From CAWCWK01 sp963842125 (GTDB lineage Bacteria; Pseudomonadota; Alphaproteobacteria; Rhizobiales; CAWCWK01): 64,000 nucleotides of DNA. Location of the stretch: NCBI GenBank assembly GCA_963842125.1, contig CAWJFE010000001.1, forward strand, positions 744,001-808,000, written 5' to 3'. The notes beneath the pieces were generated by a model. The model made no database searches, was not told the DNA's origin, and was given only the letters and a program-made list of their open reading frames with translations. Positions within the stretch are counted from its first letter, which is position 1. Each line of letters opens with the position of its first letter. Shown here one piece after another: positions 8,877 through 16,997 of the stretch. Made by a program: the position numbers and the translations under genes.

Positions 8877-10448
8877 ATGGTCGTGCGCGTCTCCACCGTC
8901 GCCTTCGAGGGGCTCGATGCCCGGCCCGTCGACGTGCAGGTCCTCATCGGCGGGGGCATGAACGCCTTCACCATCGTCGGGCTGGCCGACAAGGCGGTGG
9001 GCGAAAGCCGGGAGCGGGTGCGGGGTGCGCTTCTGGCCTCGGGGCTGGCGCTGCCGGCCAAGCGAATCACGGTCAATCTCGCACCGGCCGATCTGCCGAA
9101 AGAGGGCAGCCATTACGATCTGCCCATCGCGCTCGGACTGATGGCGGCGCTGGGCGCGATCCCGCCCGAGAGCATTACCGGCTTCTGCGTGCTGGGCGAG
9201 TTGGCGCTCGACGGCTCGATCACCGGCGTCGCCGGCGCCCTCCCCGCCGCCATGGCCGCCAACGGGCGCGAGCAGGGCCTCATCTGCCCGGCCGGAAACG
9301 GACCGGAGGCGGCCTGGGCGTCGGAGGATCAGGAGATCGTCGCGGCCGAGAGCCTCATCCAGCTCGCCAACCATCTCGCCGGGCACCAGCCCCTCGCACG
9401 GCCGCGCGCCGGCGTGCGCCGCACAGACCCCGGCACGCTGCCCGATCTCGCCGACATCAAGGGCCAGGAGAGCGCCAAGCGCGCGCTCGAGGTCGCGGCC
9501 AGCGGCGCCCACAATCTCCTCTTCTGCGGGCCACCGGGCTCCGGCAAGTCGATGCTGGCGCAGCGTCTGCCGTCCATCCTGCCGCCCCTGGAGCCGAAAG
9601 CGCTCCTCGAAGTCAGCATGATCCACTCGATCGCGGGCGCGAGCGATGGCGGCCTCAGCGAAGCGCGCCCCTTCCGCAGCCCGCACCACTCCGCCTCCAT
9701 GGCCGCGCTCGTCGGCGGCGGGCTCAAAGTGCGCCCGGGCGAGGTCAGCCTCGCGCATGAGGGCGTACTCTTCCTCGACGAGCTGCCCGAGTTCGATGCC
9801 CGCACGCTCGACGCGCTGCGCCAGCCGCTCGAATCGGGCGAGGCCGTCATCGCGCGCGCCAACCACCGCGTCACCTATCCGGCCCGCTTCCAGCTCGTCG
9901 CCGCCATGAACCCCTGCCGTTGCGGCATGGCGGGCGAGCCCGGCCACACCTGCCGGCGCGGCGCGCGCTGCGCGAGCGACTATCAGGCCAAGGTATCGGG
10001 ACCGATGCTCGACAGGATCGACATCCATATGGACGTGCCGGCCGTCTCGGCGATGGACCTTCTCCTGCCCGCCCCATCGGAGGGTAGCGCCGAGGTCGCC
10101 GTCCGCGTCGCCGGCGCGCGCGCCCTGCAGGCCCGGCGCTACGCGGCGATGGACCTGGCCGGCCATACCAACGCCTCGGTGCCGGCCCGCACGGTCGAGG
10201 AGGTCGCACGGCCCGATGCCGACGGCGTGGCGCTCATGCAGCGCGCGGCCGAGCAGATGCGGCTTTCGGCGCGGGGCTATCACCGGGTCCTGCGCGTCGC
10301 GCGCACGCTGGCCGATCTCGATGCGGCGTCCACGGTCGGGCGCATCCATATCGCCGAGGCCCTCAGCTACCGCGCCAGACCGGAGCGCGGGCCAAGCGTC
10401 GCGCCGGGGACGCTGTCGAGCGTCGCTCCAGCCCTGACGTCGGCCTGA
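8877..10448 (+). CDS. comM: ComM/YifB-family AAA+ ATPase (Mg-chelatase-like)
   Basis: ComM is a hexameric AAA+ helicase that drives branch migration during integration of DNA in natural transformation; many non-competent bacteria also keep it. The 523-residue protein has an N-terminal Lon-like ChlI domain (VRVSTVAFEGLDARPVDVQV onward), Walker A GPPGSGKS at residues 218-225, the sensor region RPFRSPHHSAS, Walker B VLFLDELPEF and a cysteine cluster NPCRCGMAGEPGHTCRRG that is characteristic of YifB. The C-terminal Mg-chelatase lid domain has RGYHRVLRVARTLADLD. The ATG at 8877 gives the conserved start; in-frame codons upstream code for nothing family-like. A histidine kinase follows 40 bases later. 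Confidence 0.93.
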   Translation: MVVRVSTVAFEGLDARPVDVQVLIGGGMNAFTIVGLADKAVGESRERVRGALLASGLALPAKRITVNLAPADLPKEGSHYDLPIALGLMAALGAIPPESITGFCVLGELALDGSITGVAGALPAAMAANGREQGLICPAGNGPEAAWASEDQEIVAAESLIQLANHLAGHQPLARPRAGVRRTDPGTLPDLADIKGQESAKRALEVAASGAHNLLFCGPPGSGKSMLAQRLPSILPPLEPKALLEVSMIHSIAGASDGGLSEARPFRSPHHSASMAALVGGGLKVRPGEVSLAHEGVLFLDELPEFDARTLDALRQPLESGEAVIARANHRVTYPARFQLVAAMNPCRCGMAGEPGHTCRRGARCASDYQAKVSGPMLDRIDIHMDVPAVSAMDLLLPAPSEGSAEVAVRVAGARALQARRYAAMDLAGHTNASVPARTVEEVARPDADGVALMQRAAEQMRLSARGYHRVLRVARTLADLDAASTVGRIHIAEALSYRARPERGPSVAPGTLSSVAPALTSA

Positions 10449-10488
10449 TGCGTCAGCCTGGCCAAACCATGGTCCAGGGCGCAGGCCC

Positions 10489-12420
10489 GTGACCGAGGAC
10501 AGGCCGCCCGAACGCTTGGCCAAAGCAGATTCGGCCAAAGCGGATTCCGCCGTGACACATGTCGCGCAGACCAAGGCTCGGCGAGCCCGCCTCAAGGCCC
10601 GTGCCGATCGCCTCCGGGCCGGTGCCGGACGGCTACGCCCGCGCTTCGGCCGGCCTGAGGCCAGACGTGAGCGCATACCCGGCCCGCATGACGGGCAGGC
10701 CGAGGCGGAGCGCTCCTGGGGTCGTTTCGCCTTGCGCGCCGTACCTCTCTCGGCGCTTCTCGCGATCGCCGCGCTCGCCGTGCCGGGTGAGGCGCTGCTG
10801 CCACTCCTTCTCGGCGCCGGCCTTGGCGCACTTCTCCTCGGCCTCCTGGTGCTGCGGCGGCTGGAGGATCTGGCGCAGGAGGCCGATCAGCTGGAGCAGG
10901 AGAACGCACGCCTCCTCGCCGAGGTCGAGGCGCGCGACCCGGCCCTCGCCGAGCGGGACGCGCTGCGCGAGGGCCTGCGCATCCTCCTTCGCCGCGATGC
11001 CGAGCGGACCGGTCGGCAGGCCGTTCTCGGCCACGAATTGCGCAATCCGCTGGCCGGTATCGTCGGCGTCACGCGGCTCCTTGCCGAGACGGACCTGACC
11101 GAAGAGCAGTCCACCTATGCGCAAGCCGTCCTCCGAGCGGCCGGCGCCATGCGCGGCCTCACCGACGATCTCGTCGCGGGCGCTGGCGAGGGCGGCGCCG
11201 CGAAGTCGGCCCCGGCGCCAGTGCGGCTCGGCGCGCTCATCGGCGATGTGGCCGAGCTGCTCGCCCCCGGCGCACACGCCAAGGGGCTCGACCTTGCCGC
11301 CTTCGTCTCGCCAGAGCTCCCGCGCGAGATGGTGCTCGACGAGCGCCGCCTGCGGCAGGTCCTCCTCAACCTCGTCGGCAATGCGATCAAGTATACCGAC
11401 GAAGGCGGCGTCGGAATCGTGGCGGAGGAGACCGGCGGCGGGCGGCTGACGATCGCCGTCCTCGATTCCGGCGTCGGCATCGCGCCCGATGAACGGGAGC
11501 GCATGTTCGAGGCCTTCTCTCGCGCCGCCGCGACGGAGGGACGCGAAGGCGCGGGCCTCGGCCTCGCCCTCGTCGCGCGGCTGGTCGGGGAGATGGACGG
11601 AACCGTCGCGCTCGATACGGGGCCGGACGGGCGCGGCACGATGGTCACCGTCTCGCTGCCGCTCGCCCTATCGCCTTCTGGCTACCCTGCCGATCGGCCG
11701 TCCGTCGGCAAGGATCTCTCAGGCCGCCGCGTCCACATCGATGCCGACCGACCGGTGACGTCGGCCCTTCTCGCCCGAGGACTCACGGTGCGGGGCGCGC
11801 AACTCGTCGGTGCGATGGAGGGGCCCGATACGATCCTTCACGATCTGACGGGCCGGAACGCGGCCACCTTCGTGCCCGACATGACGGCGGATGACACGAC
11901 ACGCCGCGTGGCGATCCTCCGGCCCGACCAGCGCCGCATGTTGCCCGGCCTGCGCACGGCCGGACTGGACGGCTATCTCATTGCCCCCGTGCGCCCCCGC
12001 AGCCTCGTCGCGCAGGTCATGGGAGAGGATAGGGCGAGCCGTGCTGCGACGACTGGCGGTCGGCGCGTCCTTCTCGCAGAGGACGACGCGGTCAACGGGC
12101 TCGTGGCCACCCGGTTGCTAGAAACCGAGGGCTGGACGGTCCGCTGGTCGCGCGACGGGGCCGAAGCGCTACGGATCTGGGAGGATGCGGCGCGCGCGGG
12201 CACGCCCTTCGCCGTCGTCGTGACCGATCTCGATCTGCCCGGCCTCGGCGGCGCCGAACTCGCCGTCCGTCTCTCCCGCGAGGAGACGCCGCCCCGCATC
12301 ATCGTCCTCAGCGCCGATACGGACGGGGCCGATGCCGCACGCCTTCGCGAGGCCGGCGTCACCGACAGGCTGACCAAGCCGCTGACCCGCGCCGCACTGG
12401 CCGAGGCGCTGGCCGAGTAG
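10489..12420 (+). CDS. Hybrid sensor histidine kinase with C-terminal receiver domain
   Basis: This 643-residue inner-membrane signalling kinase has a basic N-terminal tail with a short AKADS repeat, two adjacent membrane helices (about residues 84-122), a coiled coil, then HisKA with phospho-acceptor H182 in LGHELRNPLAG. The HATPase domain has its N-box NLVGNAIKYTD (N298), G1 box LDSGVGIAP and G2 GAGLGLAL. A degenerate stretch (about residues 405-510) leads to a complete receiver: acidic pair in LLAEDDA, phospho-acceptor D580 in VVTDLDLPG and K630 in TKPLT. There is almost no periplasmic sensor loop, so it may sense within the membrane or cytoplasm. The start is GTG at 10489. Its partner regulator is not adjacent. 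Confidence 0.88.
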   Translation: MTEDRPPERLAKADSAKADSAVTHVAQTKARRARLKARADRLRAGAGRLRPRFGRPEARRERIPGPHDGQAEAERSWGRFALRAVPLSALLAIAALAVPGEALLPLLLGAGLGALLLGLLVLRRLEDLAQEADQLEQENARLLAEVEARDPALAERDALREGLRILLRRDAERTGRQAVLGHELRNPLAGIVGVTRLLAETDLTEEQSTYAQAVLRAAGAMRGLTDDLVAGAGEGGAAKSAPAPVRLGALIGDVAELLAPGAHAKGLDLAAFVSPELPREMVLDERRLRQVLLNLVGNAIKYTDEGGVGIVAEETGGGRLTIAVLDSGVGIAPDERERMFEAFSRAAATEGREGAGLGLALVARLVGEMDGTVALDTGPDGRGTMVTVSLPLALSPSGYPADRPSVGKDLSGRRVHIDADRPVTSALLARGLTVRGAQLVGAMEGPDTILHDLTGRNAATFVPDMTADDTTRRVAILRPDQRRMLPGLRTAGLDGYLIAPVRPRSLVAQVMGEDRASRAATTGGRRVLLAEDDAVNGLVATRLLETEGWTVRWSRDGAEALRIWEDAARAGTPFAVVVTDLDLPGLGGAELAVRLSREETPPRIIVLSADTDGADAARLREAGVTDRLTKPLTRAALAEALAE

Positions 12421-12453
12421 GCGCGCGGGCCGTTTCGGCGCCTGCGCCTGGGC

Positions 12454-13155
12454 TCAGACCGTCCGGTCGATGCGGATGCCGGGATCGATGGGCTCCTGTG
12501 GCTCCGGCACCGAGGCCTCCGGGGCGGCCGACGTCGGCTGGGCGGAATTGCCGTCCGCCGCCCTCGCGCCCGCCTTCTCGCCGCCCTTGGAGACACCGAC
12601 CATGGCGGGACGCAGGACGCGATCGCCGATCGTATAGCCGGCCTGAAGGATCTGGACGACCGTGCCGTTGGGCAGATCGGGATTGGGCACCTCGAACATC
12701 GCCTGGTGGAGGTTGGGATCGAAGCGCTCGCCCTCCGGCTCCAGCTTGGCGACGCCGTGCTTCTCCATGGCACGGTCGAGCTCGCGGGCCGTCATCTCCA
12801 TGCCCTCGACGAGCGTCTTCAGCGCCGGATTGTCGTCCGTGCTGCCGACGGCATCGAGCGCGCGGGAGAGGTTGTCGCCGACATTGAGCATGTCGCGCGC
12901 AAAGCCGGTGACGGCATAGCGACGCGCGTCGGCGACCTCGCGCTGGGTGCGCTTCTTCAAATTCTCGGCCTCGGCCAGCATGCGCAGCAGCCGGTCCTTC
13001 AACTCCGAGCGCTCGGCCTCGATCTTGGTGAGATGCGCCTCGAGCACGGCGAGATCGCCGATTGGGGCGGCGCCATCCGCATCGGGGGCCATCGGCGCCT
13101 CGGTCGCCTCGTCGCCGGGCTTCAGGGTCTCGTCGGTCATGGTCTCGTCGGTCAT
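12454..13155 (-). CDS. grpE: Nucleotide exchange factor GrpE
   Basis: GrpE releases ADP from DnaK and so resets the Hsp70 cycle. The 233-residue protein has a long N-terminal helix (LEAHLTKIEAERSELKDRLL, then AEAENLKKRTQREV) and the C-terminal beta domain with the family motif VLRPAMVGVSKG. The tail after residue 200 is Ala/Pro-rich and not conserved. The first 15 bases are duplicated, giving two in-frame ATGs (13155 and 13140), each starting MTDET. Here grpE stands alone: hrcA is 45 kb away and dnaKJ 30 kb away, whereas hrcA-grpE adjacency is common. Confidence 0.93.
   Translation of the reverse strand: MTDETMTDETLKPGDEATEAPMAPDADGAAPIGDLAVLEAHLTKIEAERSELKDRLLRMLAEAENLKKRTQREVADARRYAVTGFARDMLNVGDNLSRALDAVGSTDDNPALKTLVEGMEMTARELDRAMEKHGVAKLEPEGERFDPNLHQAMFEVPNPDLPNGTVVQILQAGYTIGDRVLRPAMVGVSKGGEKAGARAADGNSAQPTSAAPEASVPEPQEPIDPGIRIDRTV
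13126..13155 (-). repeat. 15-bp tandem duplication over the grpE start codon
   Basis: The unit GGTCTCGTCGGTCAT (plus-strand view) occurs twice head to tail at 13126-13140 and 13141-13155. Each unit holds an ATG on the minus strand, so grpE has two equivalent in-frame starts and the protein begins MTDETMTDET. The duplication is frame-neutral. Confidence 0.85.
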
Positions 13156-13223
13156 GCGGATCCTCGAACGGGCGGGCGCCGACAAGGGCGGCGCCGGATT
13201 GGGTGACGAAGGGCTCGCGCGAC

Positions 13224-13252
13224 ATATCGAATCGACGGCCGCTCAAATCAAG
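13224..13252 (-). promoter_or_regulatory. Possible heat-shock (sigma-32) promoter for grpE
   Basis: On the minus strand a CTTG -35 box (13249-13252) is followed, 19 bases on, by CGATAT (13224-13229). The alphaproteobacterial RpoH pattern is CTTG, about 17-18 bases, then CCTATAT. The -10 element departs from that at two positions, so this is a weak call that rests partly on grpE being a heat-shock gene. Confidence 0.3.
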
Positions 13253-13345
13253 ACGCACGCCGTCTCGGCGGGCACCCGAAAGCTCCGGACGCACGCTCTT
13301 GCGCATCCCCTTGCCCGGCGCGCCCGCAGCCATAGCTCATCCCGC

Positions 13346-15160
13346 ATGACAGAGCCCGTGCCGTGCGGCGACCCCATTCCAGACAGCGACGTCCGCTATG
13401 AAGCCCGGCTGGCGCACCCCTCCGATTTCGAGGGCTGGCGCACGGCCGCACGGTCCGCGCTTGCCCTCCGGCTCCCGCCCGAGGCGATCGTCTGGCGGGT
13501 TGCGGGCGAGGCGGGCGACCTTCTGGGTGCCGGCGCCTCCCTGCCGCCTGCGCCGGACGGCGTGCGCCTGCGCGTCCCGCCCGCCTTCGTCGAGGCAGCG
13601 CGCGAGGCCGTGCAGCACCGCGACGGGGAGCGATTCGCGCTACTCTACGCCCTTCTCGCCCGCATCGAGGCAGGCGAGCGACGGTTGATGGAGGTCTCGT
13701 CCGACCCGCAGATCCATCGGCTGCACACGCTTCGAAAGGCGGTGCGGCGCGATCAGCACAAGATGAAGGCCTTCGTGCGCTTTCGCGGCCGCGCGGCCGA
13801 TACGTCGGGCGCGATGGGCGCGGACGAGGGCGCAAGCGACATCGCGCGCGCGGTTGCGGAAGCCGAGGGGGTGGTCGGCAACGCGCCGACCTCGGGCGAG
13901 GGACCCGACTACGTCGCCTGGTTCGAGCCCGAGCACCACACGCTGCGCGATACGGCCCTCTTCTTCGTGCGCCGCTTCACGCAGATGCGCTGGGCGATCC
14001 TGACGCCCGAACTCTCCGCCTTCTGGGACGGTGAGACGCTCACCTTCGGTGCCGGCGCCACCCGGGACGACGCGCCGCCCGACGATGCGATGGAGGACGC
14101 CTGGCGGGCCTACTACACCGCCATCTTCAATCCCGCCCGGCTGAAGATCGACGCCATGACGTCGGAGATGCCGAAGAAATACTGGCACAACCTGCCTGAA
14201 GCCCGCCTCATCCGCCCGCTCATTCAGGAGGCAGGCCGGCGCACCGACGAGATGATCGCGCGGGGCCGCGAGGCCGGCCTCGTCGGCTTCGAGACCTATC
14301 GGCCTTCGTCGGCCGAGCCCCGGCGCGGCGTCGAGGCCGAGATCGGCGGGCGCACCCAGCCGGCCGCATCCGTGCCGGAACGCACCGAATCGTCGGGCGT
14401 TGATGGAACGCAATACGGCAGTTCGATCGCGGAGGCACGGGGCATGGACAGACGCCAGACACAGGGCGGGCGCTCTCAGGACGACCTCTTCGGTAGCGAT
14501 GCGGACAAGCCCGTCGACACGGACGCCATCGCCGAGGAGGCCGGCGCGGGCGAGGTCCAGAGCCTCGGCACCCTCGAGGCCGCGGCCAAGGCCTGCACGC
14601 TCTGCCCCCTCTACGCACCGGCCACCCAGACCGTCTTCGGCGAAGGGCCGCCCGATGCGCCCTTGATGTTCATCGGCGAGCAACCGGGCGACAAGGAGGA
14701 CATTGCCGGGCGGCCCTTCGTCGGCCCGGCCGGCCGCGTCTTCGACCGTGCGCTCTCCGATGCCGGCATCGACCGGGACCGGGTCTACGTCACCAATGCC
14801 GTCAAGCATTTCAAGTTCGTGCCCCGTGGGCCGCGCCGCATCCACCAGAAGCCGGGCATCACCGAAATCAAGGCCTGCAATATCTGGCTCCAGGGCGAGA
14901 TCGCGGCCGTGCGCCCCGCGATGGTCGTCGCGCTCGGCGCGACGGCCGGACGGGCGATCTTCGGGCGCGAGATCGGCGTGATGAAATCGCGCGGCACGGT
15001 CTTCGACATGGACGAGGACCTGCAGGCCTATGTCACCGTCCACCCGTCCTTCCTCCTGCGCCTGCCGGACGAGGAGCAGAAGCGGATGGAGTATAACCGC
15101 TTCCTCGCCGACCTGCGCCGCATCGCGGACGCGGTGCCGCAAGCGCGGATGGGGGCGTGA
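13346..15160 (+). CDS. UdgX-family uracil-DNA glycosylase fused to an N-terminal DUF4130 domain
   Basis: This is a 604-residue two-domain DNA repair protein. Residues about 10-250 match the DUF4130/TIGR03915 module (IHRLHTLRKAVRRDQHKMKAF, then YWHNLPEARLIRPLI). A linker of about 150 residues without recognisable domains follows. Residues about 408-604 are a family-4-like uracil-DNA glycosylase with CTLCPLY (C417, C420), GEQPGDKEDIAGRPFVGPAG, VKHFKFVPRGPRRIHQKP, C511 and HPSFLLRLP. The RRIH block with H500 is the UdgX signature; in characterised UdgX that His becomes covalently bound to uracil-DNA. The usual radical SAM partner of TIGR03915 is not adjacent. The start ATG at 13346 precedes the conserved block. 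Confidence 0.88.
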   Translation: MTEPVPCGDPIPDSDVRYEARLAHPSDFEGWRTAARSALALRLPPEAIVWRVAGEAGDLLGAGASLPPAPDGVRLRVPPAFVEAAREAVQHRDGERFALLYALLARIEAGERRLMEVSSDPQIHRLHTLRKAVRRDQHKMKAFVRFRGRAADTSGAMGADEGASDIARAVAEAEGVVGNAPTSGEGPDYVAWFEPEHHTLRDTALFFVRRFTQMRWAILTPELSAFWDGETLTFGAGATRDDAPPDDAMEDAWRAYYTAIFNPARLKIDAMTSEMPKKYWHNLPEARLIRPLIQEAGRRTDEMIARGREAGLVGFETYRPSSAEPRRGVEAEIGGRTQPAASVPERTESSGVDGTQYGSSIAEARGMDRRQTQGGRSQDDLFGSDADKPVDTDAIAEEAGAGEVQSLGTLEAAAKACTLCPLYAPATQTVFGEGPPDAPLMFIGEQPGDKEDIAGRPFVGPAGRVFDRALSDAGIDRDRVYVTNAVKHFKFVPRGPRRIHQKPGITEIKACNIWLQGEIAAVRPAMVVALGATAGRAIFGREIGVMKSRGTVFDMDEDLQAYVTVHPSFLLRLPDEEQKRMEYNRFLADLRRIADAVPQARMGA

Positions 15161-15223
15161 AGGTTGGCGGTCGTGTGAGGGCGGGACGTTGACGCAAGGG
15201 CTTCCGTCGCCCATCGCTGACGC

Positions 15224-16198
15224 GTGACCTTCCGCCTCGCCCACCTCTCCGATCCCCACCTCGCGCCCCTGCCCCGGCCGCGAAAGCGCGAGCTCGCCTC
15301 GAAGCGGGTGCTCGGCTACATTAACTGGCGCCGAGGGCGAGGCCGGGCGCACCGGGCCGATGTGCTCGAGGCGCTGATCGCGGACCTCAAGCATCAGGCG
15401 CCCGACCATGTCGCGCTGACGGGCGATCTTCTCAACCTGGCGCTCAAATCCGAGCTGCCGCCGGCCCTTGAATGGCTGGAGACGTTGGGGCCGCCGGGCT
15501 GGGTCTCGGTCGTGCCCGGCAATCACGACACCTATGTCGCCGGCGCGCTCGGCCGGCTGGAGACGGTCTGGGACGCCTATATGACGGGCGATGTCGTCGC
15601 CGCATTGCCCGGCGGACCGGACGCCGACGGTCATGACACGCCGGAGGCCAGCGAGCCCATCTTCGCGGGCGCGCCGCGCTTTCCCTATGTCCGGCGGCGC
15701 GGACCCATCGCCTTGGTCGGCGTGTCGAGCGGTGTGCCGACGGGGCCCTTCATGGCGACGGGCAAGGTCGGTCGGCGTCAGCGCGCGCGGCTTGGCGATC
15801 TCCTCACCGCCCTCGGCCGCGAAGGGCTCTACCGGGTCGTGATGATCCACCACCCGCCATTGCCCGGAACCGCGAAGCGCCTGCGCCGTCTGACCGATGG
15901 CAGCGCCTTCATGGACGTGCTGCGGGAGGCTGGAACGGAGCTCGTCCTTCACGGCCATAACCATACGCAGACGCTGGTCTGGGGCGGGGTGGACGGCGCC
16001 GAGACGATGCCGATCTGCGGCGTCCCGTCCGCCTCCGCCCTGCCCGACGCGCGTCATGCCAAACCGGGCGCCGCGTACAACCTCTACGAGATTGAAGGGA
16101 CTGCCGAGACCGGCTGGCGAACTCGCGTGGAAACCCGCGGCCTCCTGCCCGACGGCACGGTCGGGGAGCGCGTTGCGGCGCAATTGTTGTCTGAATAA
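15224..16198 (+). CDS. Calcineurin-like metallophosphoesterase
   Basis: This 324-residue cytoplasmic phosphoesterase has the full two-metal motif set in order: LSDPHLAP (DxH) near residue 9, LTGDLLNLAL (GDxxN), VPGNHDTY (GNHD), MIHHPPL and LHGHNHT (GHxH). The substrate is unknown; relatives include cyclic-nucleotide and nucleotide-sugar hydrolases. The GTG start at 15224 gives MTFRLAHLSDPHL, the usual family start. It lies 63 bases after the UdgX fusion on the same strand, so a shared transcript is possible but no functional link is evident. Confidence 0.87.
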   Translation: MTFRLAHLSDPHLAPLPRPRKRELASKRVLGYINWRRGRGRAHRADVLEALIADLKHQAPDHVALTGDLLNLALKSELPPALEWLETLGPPGWVSVVPGNHDTYVAGALGRLETVWDAYMTGDVVAALPGGPDADGHDTPEASEPIFAGAPRFPYVRRRGPIALVGVSSGVPTGPFMATGKVGRRQRARLGDLLTALGREGLYRVVMIHHPPLPGTAKRLRRLTDGSAFMDVLREAGTELVLHGHNHTQTLVWGGVDGAETMPICGVPSASALPDARHAKPGAAYNLYEIEGTAETGWRTRVETRGLLPDGTVGERVAAQLLSE

Positions 16199-16236
16199 CG
16201 TAAGGTCTGAGAGTACCACCCCTTTGGTCTGGTGGT

Positions 16237-16284
16237 GCGAAGTGGCGCGGCGGCAGTCTCTGAAGACCGTCGCCGCGCCTTCGC
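16237..16284 (+). terminator. Strong stem-loop downstream of the metallophosphoesterase
   Basis: GCGAAG-T-GGCGCGGCG on the left pairs with CGCCGCGCC-TTCGC on the right around a loop that itself contains GTC...GAC. The hairpin begins 38 bases after the stop codon. A T-tract is absent, so it may slow or protect rather than terminate by the simple intrinsic mechanism. Confidence 0.5.
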
Positions 16285-16427
16285 AGGGGGTACAACTACA
16301 ACCTAGGCGCGACCTCTTAACAAGTCACTAACGCGCTGGAGAAAAGTCCCGGCGAGGGCGAGGAATGCTAGGACGGGACGGCTGGAGGTACGGTTACGCA
16401 CCGGACCAAGCGTTGCAGGAACTGCCT

Positions 16428-16594
16428 TAGAGCCCGTCTCGAAGCTCGGAGGCGGAGGATCGTCGGGGCGTTATCGCGGATCCGCAAGGAGGCGACCGCA
16501 GTCGATGCCGGCGGCATCGGCGAGGATCGGCGACACCGCGGGCGGCGAAAACGACCGGCGAGCCGACCCGGCCGAGTTTCGAGATGGGCTCCTA
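16428..16594. repeat. Family-A intergenic palindromic repeat, copy 1
   Basis: This is a 167-bp element with imperfect inverted ends: GAGCCCGTCTCGAA at the left against TTCGAGATGGGCTC at the right (one mismatch). The interior holds GATGCCGGCGGCATCGGCGA followed by GGATCGGCGAC. Copy 2 at 20119-20287 has the same ends and the same interior core, with more divergence between them. Neither copy has coding capacity. Confidence 0.75.
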
Positions 16595-16997
16595 GCCTCT
16601 CGGACCGCCGCGCGTTCACGACGAAACCGGACCGGGGCTTACGGTCTAGGGTCCGCTGCGTTAGTATCCGCATGGGCCTCGCTTTGCGTAGGCCCGGCGT
16701 TTGAGCGCGTGCGGTCGATCCGGGGGAAGGGCTGAGGGGCTGCCCCCCGATGGGCCGTCGCGTCGCTCGGCCCTTTCCCGCTCCGGGCCGGCTCATGCCG
16801 CCGCGTCCGGGCGGGAAAGGGCTTTCGCTGCGGCGCCCCCAGCCGACTGCCACCCGCCGCGTCTCCCGCGCAGCGTTTTCCGCGACCCTCCATTTCTCGC
16901 TTGGCAGCCCGCCGAGACCTCGCTAAAGCGCAGGCCGTCACGACTTGAACCGTATCAATTCCGATACGTCGCAGCGGGACCTATCGGGGAGAGCGCC

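Larger units (their letters stand above)
16199..16997. other. Long intergenic region with hairpins and one family-A repeat
   Basis: These 799 bases hold a small hairpin (ACCACC...GGTGGT, 16215-16236), the strong stem-loop at 16237-16284 and the family-A repeat at 16428-16594. The rest up to the alpha-glucosidase shows GC-rich sequence with no open frame that has both a good start and a recognisable product. Confidence 0.5.
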
